From Xanthobacteraceae bacterium (GTDB lineage Bacteria; Pseudomonadota; Alphaproteobacteria; Rhizobiales; Xanthobacteraceae), in NCBI GenBank assembly GCA_031291445.1, contig JARLJA010000031.1, positions 1 through 64,000 of the forward strand: DNA of 64,000 nucleotides. The letters are read 5' to 3'. The position numbers were made by a program, and so were the translations under genes. The notes beneath the pieces are model-generated. The model was not told where the DNA came from, made no database searches, and worked only from the letters and a program-made list of their open reading frames with translations. This document shows positions 1-9,166 of this stretch, piece after piece. The first letter of the stretch is position 1. Every line of letters starts with the position of its first letter.

Positions 1-140
1 AAGAGTTATGGAGAACGCGCGCGCCGATGCGACGGCCGGCCAGCCCGGAAGACATTGCGCAAGCTGTCATGATGCTCGTGCAATCGGATTATTTGACGGG
101 CGAGATTTTGCTCTCCGATGGTGGGCTCAACCTCACGTGA
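1..140 (+). CDS. SDR-family oxidoreductase, C-terminal end only (cut by window edge)
   Basis: The reading frame that stays open from the left edge to the TGA at 138-140 encodes about 45 residues ending in LTGEILLSDGGLNLT. This is the usual C-terminus of classical short-chain dehydrogenases: the P-E-D-I-A-Q-A-V helix followed by the TG-x6-DGG strand that closes the Rossmann fold. The catalytic Tyr-Lys and the cofactor loop lie outside the window, so substrate and cofactor cannot be inferred. It converges on the minus-strand ABC operon that ends at 320, with 179 bases between them. Confidence 0.75.
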   Translation, partial: ELWRTRAPMRRPASPEDIAQAVMMLVQSDYLTGEILLSDGGLNLT

Positions 141-319
141 CCGAAACCGACAAGATTGAGCATCCTGGGAACACTCAAAATGCCGGCCCTCGAACAATCA
201 CGCTCCATGGTCCACCGCTGGTCGGAACCATATCCGCTTTCGGAGTATCCACGCTGTAAGCCGACAGACAACTTCCCACCCATCTCGGTCATTCCCGGTT
301 TATGGGTTCACGACCTAGT

Positions 320-1798
320 CTAGAGATAGCCCTCGCCCGCCTCCGCCGCGAAGCGGCCGGGATCGCCCTCCCAGATGATCCGCCCGTGCTCGATGACGTA
401 GACGCGATCGGCATGCGGCAGCGCGAAGGTGACGTTCTGCTCGCCGAGCAGCACGGTGATCGACGTCGTCTGCCGCAGCTTCTCGAGCGCCTTGGAGAGC
501 TGCTCGAGAATGACGGGCGCGAGCCCCAGCGTCGGCTCGTCGAGAATGAGGATCTTGGGCTGCATCATCAGCGCCCGGCCGATCGCGAGCATCTGTTGCT
601 CGCCGCCGGACAGTGTCTGCGCCGTCTGTCCCTGGCGCTCCTCGAGAATCGGGAACAGCTCGAACAGCCAGGCCAGCTGCCGGCTGCGCGCCTCCTCGCT
701 CAGGTGCTGTCCGCCGAGATCGAGGTTCTCGCGGACGCTCATCTCGCCGAACAGCTCCCGCGTCTCCGGGCAGTGCACGACGCCGCTGCGCGCGATCTGC
801 GCCGGGGTCCGGCCGCGCAGCGGCGCGCCGCCGCGCAGGATGGTCCCGCCATAGGGCAAGAGACCGGAAATGGCGTTGAACAGCGTCGTCTTGCCGGCGC
901 CGTTCAGCCCGACCAGGGAAACGAACTCGCCCTCGTGCACGTGGATGGAGACACCCTGCAGCGCCTGCGCCTTGCCGTACTGGACGCTGACGTTGTCGAC
1001 CTGCAATAGCGGTACCTTGTCGGCGAAGCTGGCCTCGGGCCGCGCCGAGGTCTCGATGGCGCCGCCGAGATAGACCCGCCGCACGGTCTCGTTGCGCATC
1101 ACCTCGTCGGCCCGCCCGGTGACGATTTCCTCGCCGAGATACATTGCGAGCACGCGATCGACCAGCGCCGCCACGCTCTTGACGTTGTGGTCGACGAGAA
1201 GCACGGCGCGCCCGTCGTCGCGAAAGCTGCGGATCAGGTCCGAAAACATCGCGACTTCCGCCAGCGTCAGTCCCGCGAACGGCTCGTCGACCAGCACGAT
1301 CTTCGGATCGCGGGCGATCGCCTTCGCCAGTTCGAGCCGGCGCAGGTCCGCGAACGGCAGGGTCGGCGGCCGCCGGTCGACCACCGCCCCCAATCCGACG
1401 CGTTCGGCGATGGCCCTGGCGCGCTCGACCAGGGCACGGTCGGCGAACACCTTGAGAAGGCTGTCCGGCAGCAGCGCCACCATGATGTTTTCCAGCACGG
1501 TCTGGCGGTTGAGGGGCCGCGAATGCTGAAACACCATGCCGAAGCCCTGCCGTGCGATGCGGTGCGGGGGCAGACCGGCGATGTTGTCGCCGCGAAACAG
1601 GACGGTGCCCGAGGTCGGACGCTCGATCCCCATGATGGATTTCATCGCGGTCGACTTGCCCGAGCCGTTCGGGCCGATCAGGCCGAGAATCTCGCCGCCG
1701 TAGAGATCGAAGCTGAGGTTCTTGACCGCGGTGAGCCCGCCAAAGCGCTTGGTCAGGCTCTGGACTTCGAGGATCGGCGCGCCGCTCGCGCTCACCAT
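320..1798 (-). CDS. Fused LivG-LivF-type ABC transporter ATPase (two nucleotide-binding domains)
   Basis: A 492-residue protein with two complete ABC ATPase domains in tandem. The first has Walker A GPNGSGKST at residues 42-50 and Walker B VLVDEP, but its signature reads LPFADLRR where LSGGQ/LSYGQ is expected. The second, starting near residue 255, has GLNGAGKTT, a canonical LSGGE signature and ILDEPTLGLAP. In most HAAT-family transporters LivG and LivF are separate proteins of about 250 and 235 residues. The ATG at 1798 lies two bases after the livM stop. Fused, the dimer would have one normal and one altered ATP site. It energises the permeases encoded upstream. Confidence 0.92.
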   Translation of the reverse strand: MVSASGAPILEVQSLTKRFGGLTAVKNLSFDLYGGEILGLIGPNGSGKSTAMKSIMGIERPTSGTVLFRGDNIAGLPPHRIARQGFGMVFQHSRPLNRQTVLENIMVALLPDSLLKVFADRALVERARAIAERVGLGAVVDRRPPTLPFADLRRLELAKAIARDPKIVLVDEPFAGLTLAEVAMFSDLIRSFRDDGRAVLLVDHNVKSVAALVDRVLAMYLGEEIVTGRADEVMRNETVRRVYLGGAIETSARPEASFADKVPLLQVDNVSVQYGKAQALQGVSIHVHEGEFVSLVGLNGAGKTTLFNAISGLLPYGGTILRGGAPLRGRTPAQIARSGVVHCPETRELFGEMSVRENLDLGGQHLSEEARSRQLAWLFELFPILEERQGQTAQTLSGGEQQMLAIGRALMMQPKILILDEPTLGLAPVILEQLSKALEKLRQTTSITVLLGEQNVTFALPHADRVYVIEHGRIIWEGDPGRFAAEAGEGYL

Positions 1799-1800
1799 CT

Positions 1801-2730
1801 TCACGACCGCACCCGCGACAGTGCGGCCCCGAGAAAGCCGTTCGGGACGAACATGATGGCGAGCAGCGCCACCGTGGACACGATGAAGGTGGCGAGCTCG
1901 CCGGTGGGCCGCAGGAACTCGCCGGCGACGATCAGGAAGATCGCCCCGAGCGCGGCCCCGAGCACCGTGCGCCGGCCGCCGAGCACCGCGGCCACGATCA
2001 CCTGGACGCCGACCGAGACATCGACGACGGTGCCCACCGACGCAGTGCCGAAATAGAACACCAGGAGCGCCCCCGACAGTCCGGAAAAGAAGGCGCTGAC
2101 GACGAAGGCCGCCAGCTTGTGCTTGACGATGTTGAACCCGAGCGCGCCGGCCTGGACCGGATCCTGGCCGCTGGCCTGCAGGATGAGGCCGACCGGCGAC
2201 TGCGACAGCCCGTAGAGAATGACCGCGCTCAGCGCCATGAAGCCGAGCGCGATCCAGTAGTTGGTGCCGGCGTCGATCGAGATCACGTCGGGAATCGTGA
2301 GCCCGATCTCGCCGCCGGTGAGGTCGGCGAAGACGACGATGAAATTCTGCAGCATCAGCACCGCGACCAGCGTGGTGAGCCCGAAATAGGGCCCGCGCAC
2401 CCGCAACGCGGGCAGCGCCAGCACCAGCCCCGCCACCACGGCGGCGGCCGCACCCGCAACGATGCACAGATAGACCGAGATGCCGTACTGGTTGTCGAGG
2501 ATGCCCGCGGTGTAGGCCCCGACCCCGATCAGGAAGGTCGGGCCGAAATTGACCTCGCCGGCGAAACCGAACAGCAGGTCCCAGGCCATGGCGAAGACGC
2601 CGAAGTAATAGGCGACCGTGAGCAGGCCCAGAACGTAGCCGGAAACGTAGAGCGGAAGCGTCGCGGCCAGGATGACCACGACAAGACCGATCCACAACAG
2701 CCTTGCCTTGAACAGACCGGCCATGCTCAT
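1801..2730 (-). CDS. livM: Branched-chain amino acid-type ABC transporter permease LivM
   Basis: A 309-residue polytopic inner-membrane protein of the LivM family. It has the family pattern GYVLGLLTVAYYFGVFAMAWDL followed in the middle by GPYFGLTTL and GEIGLT. Its ATG overlaps the livH stop by four bases (ATGA), implying translational coupling. LivM pairs with LivH to form the channel through which the binding protein delivers ligand. The ligand is not set by these sequences: HAAT permeases carry branched-chain amino acids, amides, urea or aromatic acids. Confidence 0.93.
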   Translation of the reverse strand: MSMAGLFKARLLWIGLVVVILAATLPLYVSGYVLGLLTVAYYFGVFAMAWDLLFGFAGEVNFGPTFLIGVGAYTAGILDNQYGISVYLCIVAGAAAAVVAGLVLALPALRVRGPYFGLTTLVAVLMLQNFIVVFADLTGGEIGLTIPDVISIDAGTNYWIALGFMALSAVILYGLSQSPVGLILQASGQDPVQAGALGFNIVKHKLAAFVVSAFFSGLSGALLVFYFGTASVGTVVDVSVGVQVIVAAVLGGRRTVLGAALGAIFLIVAGEFLRPTGELATFIVSTVALLAIMFVPNGFLGAALSRVRS

Positions 2731-3602
2731 CGCCTCCCGAGCAGGCCTTGCGGCCGGACATACATGACGGCGACCAGCAGCAGCAGCGCGGGGATGGTCC
2801 GGTAGGCCGGCGACACCAGGTAGGCGGTCAAGGTCTCGAGGTAGCCGACCACGAACGCGGCGATCAGGGACCCCGACACGCTTCCCAGGCCGCCGAGGAC
2901 GACGATGGAGAAGGCACTCGCCGTCAGCGGCCCGACGCTGTAGGAGCTGACGCCGAGGAACATGCCGAGCAGAACCCCGGCAATGCCGGCGAGCACGCCG
3001 TAGATGCTCCAGACCACGACATAGACGCTGGTCAGCTCATAGCCCAGCAAGGTGACCCCGCGCGGGTTCATCGAGGCGGCCAGAACCACCTTGCCGGTTC
3101 GGGTCCGGTTCACCAGGCCCCACAGCAGCAGGATCACCAGGCAGCAGACGACCGCCGTGAAGATCTCGTTGCTCGGCGTCCGCACGCCGGCGATGCTCAC
3201 CACGCCCTCGACGATCGGCAGCACCGTCTTGGCATTGTTGGTGAAGAAATAGGCGATCAGTTCCTGGATCATGATTCCCCACAGCAGCGTCCCGGTCAGG
3301 ACGAAGATCTCCTTCTCCTCGTGAGGGATCTTGGAGGATCGCTGGATCGGCTGGACGATCAGGAAATAAGTGACGATGGCGGCGACCAGCGCAGTCGCGA
3401 CGCCGATCAGGGCGCCGACATAGGTCGAGGCGTGCAGCACGCTGCCCGCGGCCCAGGCGGCCACCGCCGCCAGCACCATGATCGCTCCGTGAGAGAGGTT
3501 GAGCACCCCGGAAACGCCGAAGATCAGCGTGAAACCGGTGGCACCGAGCGCGTAGAGCGCGCTGATGGCGAAGCCATCGATCAGGATCTGCAGGACAAGC
3601 AT
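2727..3602 (-). CDS. livH: Branched-chain amino acid-type ABC transporter permease LivH
   Basis: A 291-residue permease with the LivH hallmarks: GFAISALYALGATGFTLIFGV near the N-terminus, the NLSHGAIMVL motif, and GGLGSVSGSLIAAFVVG near the C-terminus. At least seven hydrophobic segments are visible. It follows the binding-protein gene after 97 bases that hold a strong hairpin (3651-3687), and it overlaps livM by four bases. It forms half of the membrane channel. Confidence 0.94.
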   Translation of the reverse strand: MLVLQILIDGFAISALYALGATGFTLIFGVSGVLNLSHGAIMVLAAVAAWAAGSVLHASTYVGALIGVATALVAAIVTYFLIVQPIQRSSKIPHEEKEIFVLTGTLLWGIMIQELIAYFFTNNAKTVLPIVEGVVSIAGVRTPSNEIFTAVVCCLVILLLWGLVNRTRTGKVVLAASMNPRGVTLLGYELTSVYVVVWSIYGVLAGIAGVLLGMFLGVSSYSVGPLTASAFSIVVLGGLGSVSGSLIAAFVVGYLETLTAYLVSPAYRTIPALLLLVAVMYVRPQGLLGRR

Positions 3603-3650
3603 CAGGAACCGCTACGGCCGCACACGCCGACACTGGAGGAAAGTTCTACG

Positions 3651-3687
3651 CCCGGCGTTTGGAGGAACCGCCTCCGGGAACGCCGGG
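3651..3687 (-). terminator. Strong intercistronic hairpin between binding-protein gene and livH
   Basis: The arms CCCGGCGTT (3651-3659) and AACGCCGGG (3679-3687) are perfectly complementary. They enclose a second stem, GGAGG (3661-3665) with CCTCC (3671-3675). No T-run follows on the minus strand, so it is more likely a partial attenuator or mRNA 3'-end stabiliser than a full terminator. Such a hairpin would keep binding protein more abundant than permease. Confidence 0.6.
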
Positions 3688-3699
3688 CCGAACATCAAA

Positions 3700-4968
3700 T
3701 CAGTTGGTGGTCAATTTGATGAAGCTCGGAAACTTGAGTTCGCCCTTGGCAACTTCCTTGGGCCAGACGCTGATCTGGCGTCCGTCCTGCCATTGCAGCA
3801 TCAGCCCGGTGATCAGCCCCTTGCCGTACTTGATCGAATGGGTGAACTGCTCGTCCTTGCCGTAGAACTGGACGCGGCCGATGGTGCCGACCCAGTCGGT
3901 CTTCTCGAGGGCGTCGACCAGCTTGTCCGCATCGGTCGAGCCGGCGCGCTTGATGGCGTCGGCGATGTAGTAGACCTCGTCATAAGCGGGGTAACCGGCA
4001 TAGGACGGGAAATTGCCGAACTTCTGCTTGAATCCTTCGGCGAAAGGCAGTGACTTCGGCGTCACCGCCGCGTCCGGCCCCGACACGCCCTGATACAGCA
4101 CGCCGTCCGCGGCATCGTTGGTATCCTTGCCGAACGTCGAGTTGGTCGCCTGCGAGGCGATGCCCAGCATCGGGATCGGCACCTGCTGGTTCTTCCATTG
4201 CACCGTGGGCTGCACGCCGACATGGGAAATTCCGGTGATGATCACGTCCGGCTTCGACGCCTCGATCTTGTTGAAGATCGGGGTGAAGTCGGTGGTGTCG
4301 GGCGAGAAGCGGATGTGATCGAGAACCTGCAGTCCGATTTTCGGCAGGCACTCCTCGTAGCCGACATCGAGCGGCTTGGTCCAGGCGGCGTCCTCGCTCA
4401 TGATCACCGCCGACTTCATCTTCTTGCCGTCGACCAGCAGCTCCTTGGCCGCGTCGCAGACGGACAGCGCCAGCGCCGCCGACGTCAGATAGCCATGAAA
4501 TGTGTATTTGTTCTTCTCGTAGTCGCGATGAACCGCCAGGCTGATCTCGTTGGATGCCGCGCCCGGCGTGATGAACGGGGTCTTCAGGCGCGAGGCCCAT
4601 GGCTCGAGCGCGAGCACCACCTCGCTGATGTAACTGGCGATGACGACGTTGACCTTGTCCTCGTTGACCGCGCGCTGGAACGCCCGCACGGCGTCGGCCG
4701 AGGAACTGTGGTCGTCGTAAGCGACGATCTCGATCTTGCGGCCATCGACGCCACCCGCGGCATTGATCTCGTCCGCGGCCATCTGCGCGGCCTGGGGAAT
4801 CGAGGCGCCGGCGATGGCCTGGGCCTCGGCGATGACGCCGATCTTGATCGGATCCGCGGCAACCGCGGGTCCCGGTAGGGACGCCAGTCCCAGCGATAAC
4901 CCGAAAGCCGTGGCACCGAAAACCGCTCGCGCGGCCACCCCGGCGGAGCGAGACCCTGTTGCGTCCAT
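3700..4968 (-). CDS. HAAT-family periplasmic substrate-binding protein (Leu/Ile/Val-type)
   Basis: A 422-residue type I periplasmic binding protein. A long signal peptide with a hydrophobic core (AVFGATAFGLSLGLASL) ends at about AVA-ADP; the mature protein begins IKIGVIAEAQAIAGASIPQAA, the usual start of Peripla_BP_6. A purine-rich GAGAGGAAG lies just upstream of the ATG at 4968. It is the first gene of the liv-like operon. The unusual ligand loop and the mid-sequence SPDTTDFTPIFNKI are shared with HAAT proteins for varied ligands, so leucine should not be assumed. Confidence 0.92.
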   Translation of the reverse strand: MDATGSRSAGVAARAVFGATAFGLSLGLASLPGPAVAADPIKIGVIAEAQAIAGASIPQAAQMAADEINAAGGVDGRKIEIVAYDDHSSSADAVRAFQRAVNEDKVNVVIASYISEVVLALEPWASRLKTPFITPGAASNEISLAVHRDYEKNKYTFHGYLTSAALALSVCDAAKELLVDGKKMKSAVIMSEDAAWTKPLDVGYEECLPKIGLQVLDHIRFSPDTTDFTPIFNKIEASKPDVIITGISHVGVQPTVQWKNQQVPIPMLGIASQATNSTFGKDTNDAADGVLYQGVSGPDAAVTPKSLPFAEGFKQKFGNFPSYAGYPAYDEVYYIADAIKRAGSTDADKLVDALEKTDWVGTIGRVQFYGKDEQFTHSIKYGKGLITGLMLQWQDGRQISVWPKEVAKGELKFPSFIKLTTN

Positions 4969-5199
4969 GACTGCTTCCTCTCGTCAGAAGGCTTGTTGAT
5001 CAGCCTCTTCGGGCGGAGTGTAGCTTCATCGTCGCGTCCGGCAAGGGACTACCGCGCACCAACCGTTCACGAAGACCACGTTTCAACGCCGGTCACTTCC
5101 GCATTTTCGTCGATGCGGAATTTGGAACGAATGCATCATTATGTGGCACGCGACATCCTCCCGCGCTGCAGCATTGGCGCGGCGGCAGTGGCGGCGGGG

Positions 5200-7179
5200 C
5201 TATTGGGGGCCCGATCCCTCCGGGATGCTGCGTCCACCCAAGACCTCGCGCAGCCTCCCGGGGTTCAACACCATCCCGAAGTCCTCGACACCGATCGGCA
5301 GCTTGCGCCGCCAATTGGGATATTGGTCGATGGTGCCGGGAATATTGGGCTGGTCCTTCACCTCGAGCAGGTCCTCGAGCGCGAGCGCCAGCAATCGGGA
5401 TGGAGTCCGGGCGAGGAAGCCGATCGCCTGCTCGAAACCGCCCATGCGGCCCTCCCGCGCGACCGCTTCCTCGAACCGTCGCAGGCTCCGGTCGCGCTCC
5501 TCGTCGGATTCCCCCGGGTCGAGACCAAGGTTCCGTTTTACCCGGAGATCGTGGCCGGAGCGCCAGCCGGAGAAGGTCGATAGGTCGTGGGTGTTGAACG
5601 TGACCAGCGCGTCGGTGGCGTAACGGTCGGGCGGCAGGAAGGCCCCTTCGCCGTCGCGTTCGAACATCATGACCCGGTAGCACCAGATCCCGGTATCCGA
5701 CAGCCGTTCGCGAAGACCTGCCGGCACGGTGCCGAGATCCTCGCCGACCACCACGCAGCGATGGGCCTGGCTCTCGATCGCGATCACGGCGAGCAGCGCC
5801 TCCAGTGGCATCCGCACATAGGCCCCTTGATCGGGCGAGTGGCCCGCGGGCACGAGGTAGAGCCTCGACAGCCCGAGCACGTGATCGAGCCGGATGGCGC
5901 CGGCGTGGCGCATCGCGGCGGCGAGCAGGTCGCGAAACGGCTGAAACAGCGCCGCTTCGAGGCCGGCGGCGCTGAAGACCGCGAGGCCCCAGTCCTGACC
6001 CACCGTGTTGAGCAGGTCAGGCGGGGCGCCGACCGACAGGTCCCGCATGATCGCAGCCGGACAATTCCAGGCATCGAAGCCGTCGCTTTTCACCCCGACG
6101 GCGACATCGAGGTAGAGGCCGACCGGCATCCCCAATTCGGACGCAAGCTCCCGGCAGCGGCGCAACTGGCGGTCGGAGACCCACTGCAGGAATTCGACAT
6201 AGGCAATCTCGCCGGCGTCGGCGTCGCGCAATCCCTGTAACCGTTCGTCGCCGGGCTGCCTCCACTCGTCCGGCCACTGCCACCACGGCGCCGCGAAACG
6301 CCGCCGAAGCACTTCGAAGCACGCGAAGCGGAAGAGAGTTCCGCCGCCGTCCCTCCGAAACGCCTCAAAATCCGCGTGATCAGGCGGCGCGCCGTGGTCC
6401 ACGAAGCGCGTGAAAGCTTGTCGCAGGCCAAACCACTTCAGTTCGGCGACGGCGCGGTAATCGACCAGCTCGGCCCGGCGCAGCGTCGCCAACCGCTGGT
6501 CCAGGTCGGCAATGAGGTCGGGAGCAAAGCCTGGCGCTCGCGATACGTCGATATAGAGCGGGTTGAGGAACAGGCGGCTGCTGGGAGAATAGGGGCTGCA
6601 ATCGGCCGGGTGATCGTCGAACAGCGCATGAAGCGGGTTGAGGCCGACCCCAGCCGCGCCGGCCTGCGCGGCCCATCGCATGACCGTCATCAGGTCGCCG
6701 AAATCGCCGATCCCCCAGTTGGATTGCGAACGCAGGCTGTAGAGCTGAACGGCGGCAATCCAGACCCGGTCGAAGTCGCCGCCAAAGGCCCGTTGCGGAG
6801 CAACCACCAACGCGGCCTCATCGCGCTCACCGCGCGCGTCGACCAATCTCGCACGGTAGACTCCGGTCCCGAACTGCCCAGCCGAAAACGGCCAGCGCTC
6901 GGAACGGGCGCGCGCGACCTCATGCAGGCCATCCGGCTGGTCACGATAGACGGCGAAGTCGACCGGCGGCGCCGCGGCATCGCGAAGCCTCGGCGCCAAC
7001 GCAGCGCCCGCGACGAGGACGAGAGGGCCATCGACCAGGCGATGCGCGGGTCCCGGCGGCAGGACCTGCAGGACGGCCTCGAGTGTCTCCGGAGCGACGC
7101 CTCGCAGCGCACCCCGGGCATCGATGTATTCCGTCTCCAGTCCGTACTCGATAGCCCTCGCGTTCAGATCCATCCGCAT
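5200..7179 (-). CDS. malQ: 4-alpha-glucanotransferase (amylomaltase)
   Basis: A 659-residue GH77 enzyme that transfers alpha-1,4-glucan segments between maltodextrins, acting in the cytoplasm in glycogen or maltodextrin turnover. Family motifs are present in order: QLYSLRSQSNWGIGDFGDL, YLDVAVGVKSDGFDAW, IRLDHVLGLSRLY (nucleophile Asp in RLDH), VGEDLGTVP (acid/base Glu) and NTHDLSTF. The length suits the longer MalQ class with an N-terminal extension domain. It stands alone here, 141 bases downstream of the ThDP enzyme gene on the same strand, with no glg genes nearby. Confidence 0.95.
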   Translation of the reverse strand: MRMDLNARAIEYGLETEYIDARGALRGVAPETLEAVLQVLPPGPAHRLVDGPLVLVAGAALAPRLRDAAAPPVDFAVYRDQPDGLHEVARARSERWPFSAGQFGTGVYRARLVDARGERDEAALVVAPQRAFGGDFDRVWIAAVQLYSLRSQSNWGIGDFGDLMTVMRWAAQAGAAGVGLNPLHALFDDHPADCSPYSPSSRLFLNPLYIDVSRAPGFAPDLIADLDQRLATLRRAELVDYRAVAELKWFGLRQAFTRFVDHGAPPDHADFEAFRRDGGGTLFRFACFEVLRRRFAAPWWQWPDEWRQPGDERLQGLRDADAGEIAYVEFLQWVSDRQLRRCRELASELGMPVGLYLDVAVGVKSDGFDAWNCPAAIMRDLSVGAPPDLLNTVGQDWGLAVFSAAGLEAALFQPFRDLLAAAMRHAGAIRLDHVLGLSRLYLVPAGHSPDQGAYVRMPLEALLAVIAIESQAHRCVVVGEDLGTVPAGLRERLSDTGIWCYRVMMFERDGEGAFLPPDRYATDALVTFNTHDLSTFSGWRSGHDLRVKRNLGLDPGESDEERDRSLRRFEEAVAREGRMGGFEQAIGFLARTPSRLLALALEDLLEVKDQPNIPGTIDQYPNWRRKLPIGVEDFGMVLNPGRLREVLGGRSIPEGSGPQ

Positions 7180-7320
7180 GCCTTGACCGACGATCGGCGG
7201 CCGCGAGCACGCTGCATCGCTCGTAGCGCCGACCGGCGAGACAACGGCAGGCGAAGCCCGATGTTCCGGGGCTCGCGTCCCGACGTCGATCGTGCCCTGC
7301 CGGCAAAAATGTCGGCGATC

Positions 7321-9057
7321 CTACGGCGCGACCCGGACGTCCAGCAGAGCCGCTCCGCGACGCCGGCCGACGTGCTCGATCGCCCGCCGCAATGCCTCCG
7401 GCAGATCCTTGCCTTTGGTGACCTGCTGCGCGAAGGCCCGGCTGGCCTCGGCCACCTTGCAGAAGTCGGGCGACGGTTCCAGCGAGATCAACGGCATCTT
7501 GTTGATCTTCGCGGCAAAGCCGTGCGGATAGACGTCGAGCACCGACTTGCGGACCGCGCCCCACTCAGCGTTGTTCACGATCACGACGAGTACTGGCAGG
7601 TTCAACGCCTCGGCGATCTGATGGCAGGCGACCGGATTGCTGAACATGTAGGATCCATCGCCCATGGTGGCGACGACGAGACGCTCAGGGCTCGCCAACT
7701 GCATTCCGAGCGCGGAGGGGAAGCACCATCCCAGCCCACCCGAGTGCGGTTCCTGATACCAGGACGTGGGAGTGTCGAGCGACAGCGGTTCGAGCGGGCA
7801 GCCAAGCTCCGACAGCACCGTGGCGTCGCGGCCGGCGATCGCCCGTGACAGGCAGAGGCTGACCCATTCCTTGGTCATCGGGTCGCCATCGCCGCGCTCG
7901 GCCTGCGCCCGCATCGCCACGCGGCGTTCCGCATGCGCCTCGCTGACCGTGGCGCGCCGCGCCTCGCGCAGCGACGCGGTTTGCGCGAGCGAGGGCTGAA
8001 GGCGACTTGCGAGTTCGACGATGATGTCCGCCGTCTCGCCGACCAGCGCGACGTCGGCCCGGAAGTTGCGAACCGGAAAACGGCAATAGAGCGGGTCCTG
8101 CCCGATCTGGATGACCTTGCAGCCCTCCGCCAGCTTGTGAATGTCCGGCGACCACGGTGCGATCGAATCCAGCACCACGACCACGTCCGCGTCCTTCAAC
8201 CATGGCCCGGGATCGATGCCGACCGACATCGGATGCTCCGTCGCGATCGCAAGCTGGATGGCCCAGTACTGCGACACCGGAATGCCCCATGACAGCGCAA
8301 GATCCGCCAGCGCCGCAAAGCCGTTGGCCGATCCGGCGCCGCGCTGGGCGATGATCAGTGGCCGTTCCGCCGCCGCCAGCAGGCGCGCGGCCTCGTCGAG
8401 CGCCGCCGGCTGTGGCGAGGCGATCGCCGGCGACATCCGCGGCGGCGCATCGAGATCGCCGGCGGGGCATGGTTGGCACAGCACTTCGCGCGGCAGGCTC
8501 AAGTAGACCGGCCCCTTCGGCGTCGAGCAGGCGATGGCGTAAGCGCGATCGATGATATCGACGGCCTGCTCCGGAAACCGCAGCTCGTAATCCCATTTCG
8601 CGCTTTCGCGGATCAGCGCCGTCTGATCGCGCATCTCCTGCCCCCACCCGATCGGCACGGTGCGCGACCCGAGACGGCCCTGCTCGGTGACCGGAGTGCG
8701 GCCGGAAAACAGGATGACCGGGATCTGTTCGGTCGCGGCATTGATCGCCCCGATGGCGCAGTTGGCCAGTCCGACATTGGTGTGCGCCATCACCGCCTGG
8801 GCCTTGCCGCTCGCCAGATAGTATCCGTGCGCCATTCCCATGGCGGCGTTCTCGTGCGGGATCACGACGGCCCGGGGCAACGACATGTCCTTGGCCATCG
8901 CTTCCGCGAGTCCCTCGATGACCGGAGGGAAATCGGTACCCGAATTGGCGAAGATGTAGTCGACCCCGAGAGCCTTCAGCCGGGCGAGCACCGCACCGCC
9001 CGCCGTGATGGCCGGAACCGGTGCACGCGTGTCATTGGTCGATCCAGTGTTGGCCAT
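7321..9057 (-). CDS. Thiamine diphosphate-dependent enzyme (acetolactate synthase/benzoylformate decarboxylase superfamily)
   Basis: A 578-residue ThDP enzyme. The N-terminal PYR domain carries the catalytic-type Glu at residue 69 (PHENAAMGMAHGYY). A central domain follows, then a PP domain with the diphosphate/Mg motif GDGSYMFSN at about 466-474 and NNAEWGAV downstream. This layout is shared by acetolactate synthase large subunits, benzoylformate decarboxylases and related carboligases. No small regulatory subunit gene is adjacent, which argues against a biosynthetic IlvB. The substrate is unknown. The gene lies 109 bases downstream of a MarR gene on the same strand, so control by it is plausible. 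Confidence 0.88.
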   Translation of the reverse strand: MANTGSTNDTRAPVPAITAGGAVLARLKALGVDYIFANSGTDFPPVIEGLAEAMAKDMSLPRAVVIPHENAAMGMAHGYYLASGKAQAVMAHTNVGLANCAIGAINAATEQIPVILFSGRTPVTEQGRLGSRTVPIGWGQEMRDQTALIRESAKWDYELRFPEQAVDIIDRAYAIACSTPKGPVYLSLPREVLCQPCPAGDLDAPPRMSPAIASPQPAALDEAARLLAAAERPLIIAQRGAGSANGFAALADLALSWGIPVSQYWAIQLAIATEHPMSVGIDPGPWLKDADVVVVLDSIAPWSPDIHKLAEGCKVIQIGQDPLYCRFPVRNFRADVALVGETADIIVELASRLQPSLAQTASLREARRATVSEAHAERRVAMRAQAERGDGDPMTKEWVSLCLSRAIAGRDATVLSELGCPLEPLSLDTPTSWYQEPHSGGLGWCFPSALGMQLASPERLVVATMGDGSYMFSNPVACHQIAEALNLPVLVVIVNNAEWGAVRKSVLDVYPHGFAAKINKMPLISLEPSPDFCKVAEASRAFAQQVTKGKDLPEALRRAIEHVGRRRGAALLDVRVAP

Positions 9058-9166
9058 GGTTGCCCGTCCGCGTGGTGGAGGCCCGGATCAGATCCCCGAG
9101 GTGGATCCGAAACCGGGCAGCGCTGATTGCACGAGTGGTTTCGATGTGGCGAGCGGCCATGAGGGG

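Noticed and set aside
2727..2761. Start of a continuous 813-codon frame joining LivM-overlap sequence with the ATPase fusion
   Set aside because: The first 321 codons are an out-of-frame reading of livM; the ATPase begins at 1798.
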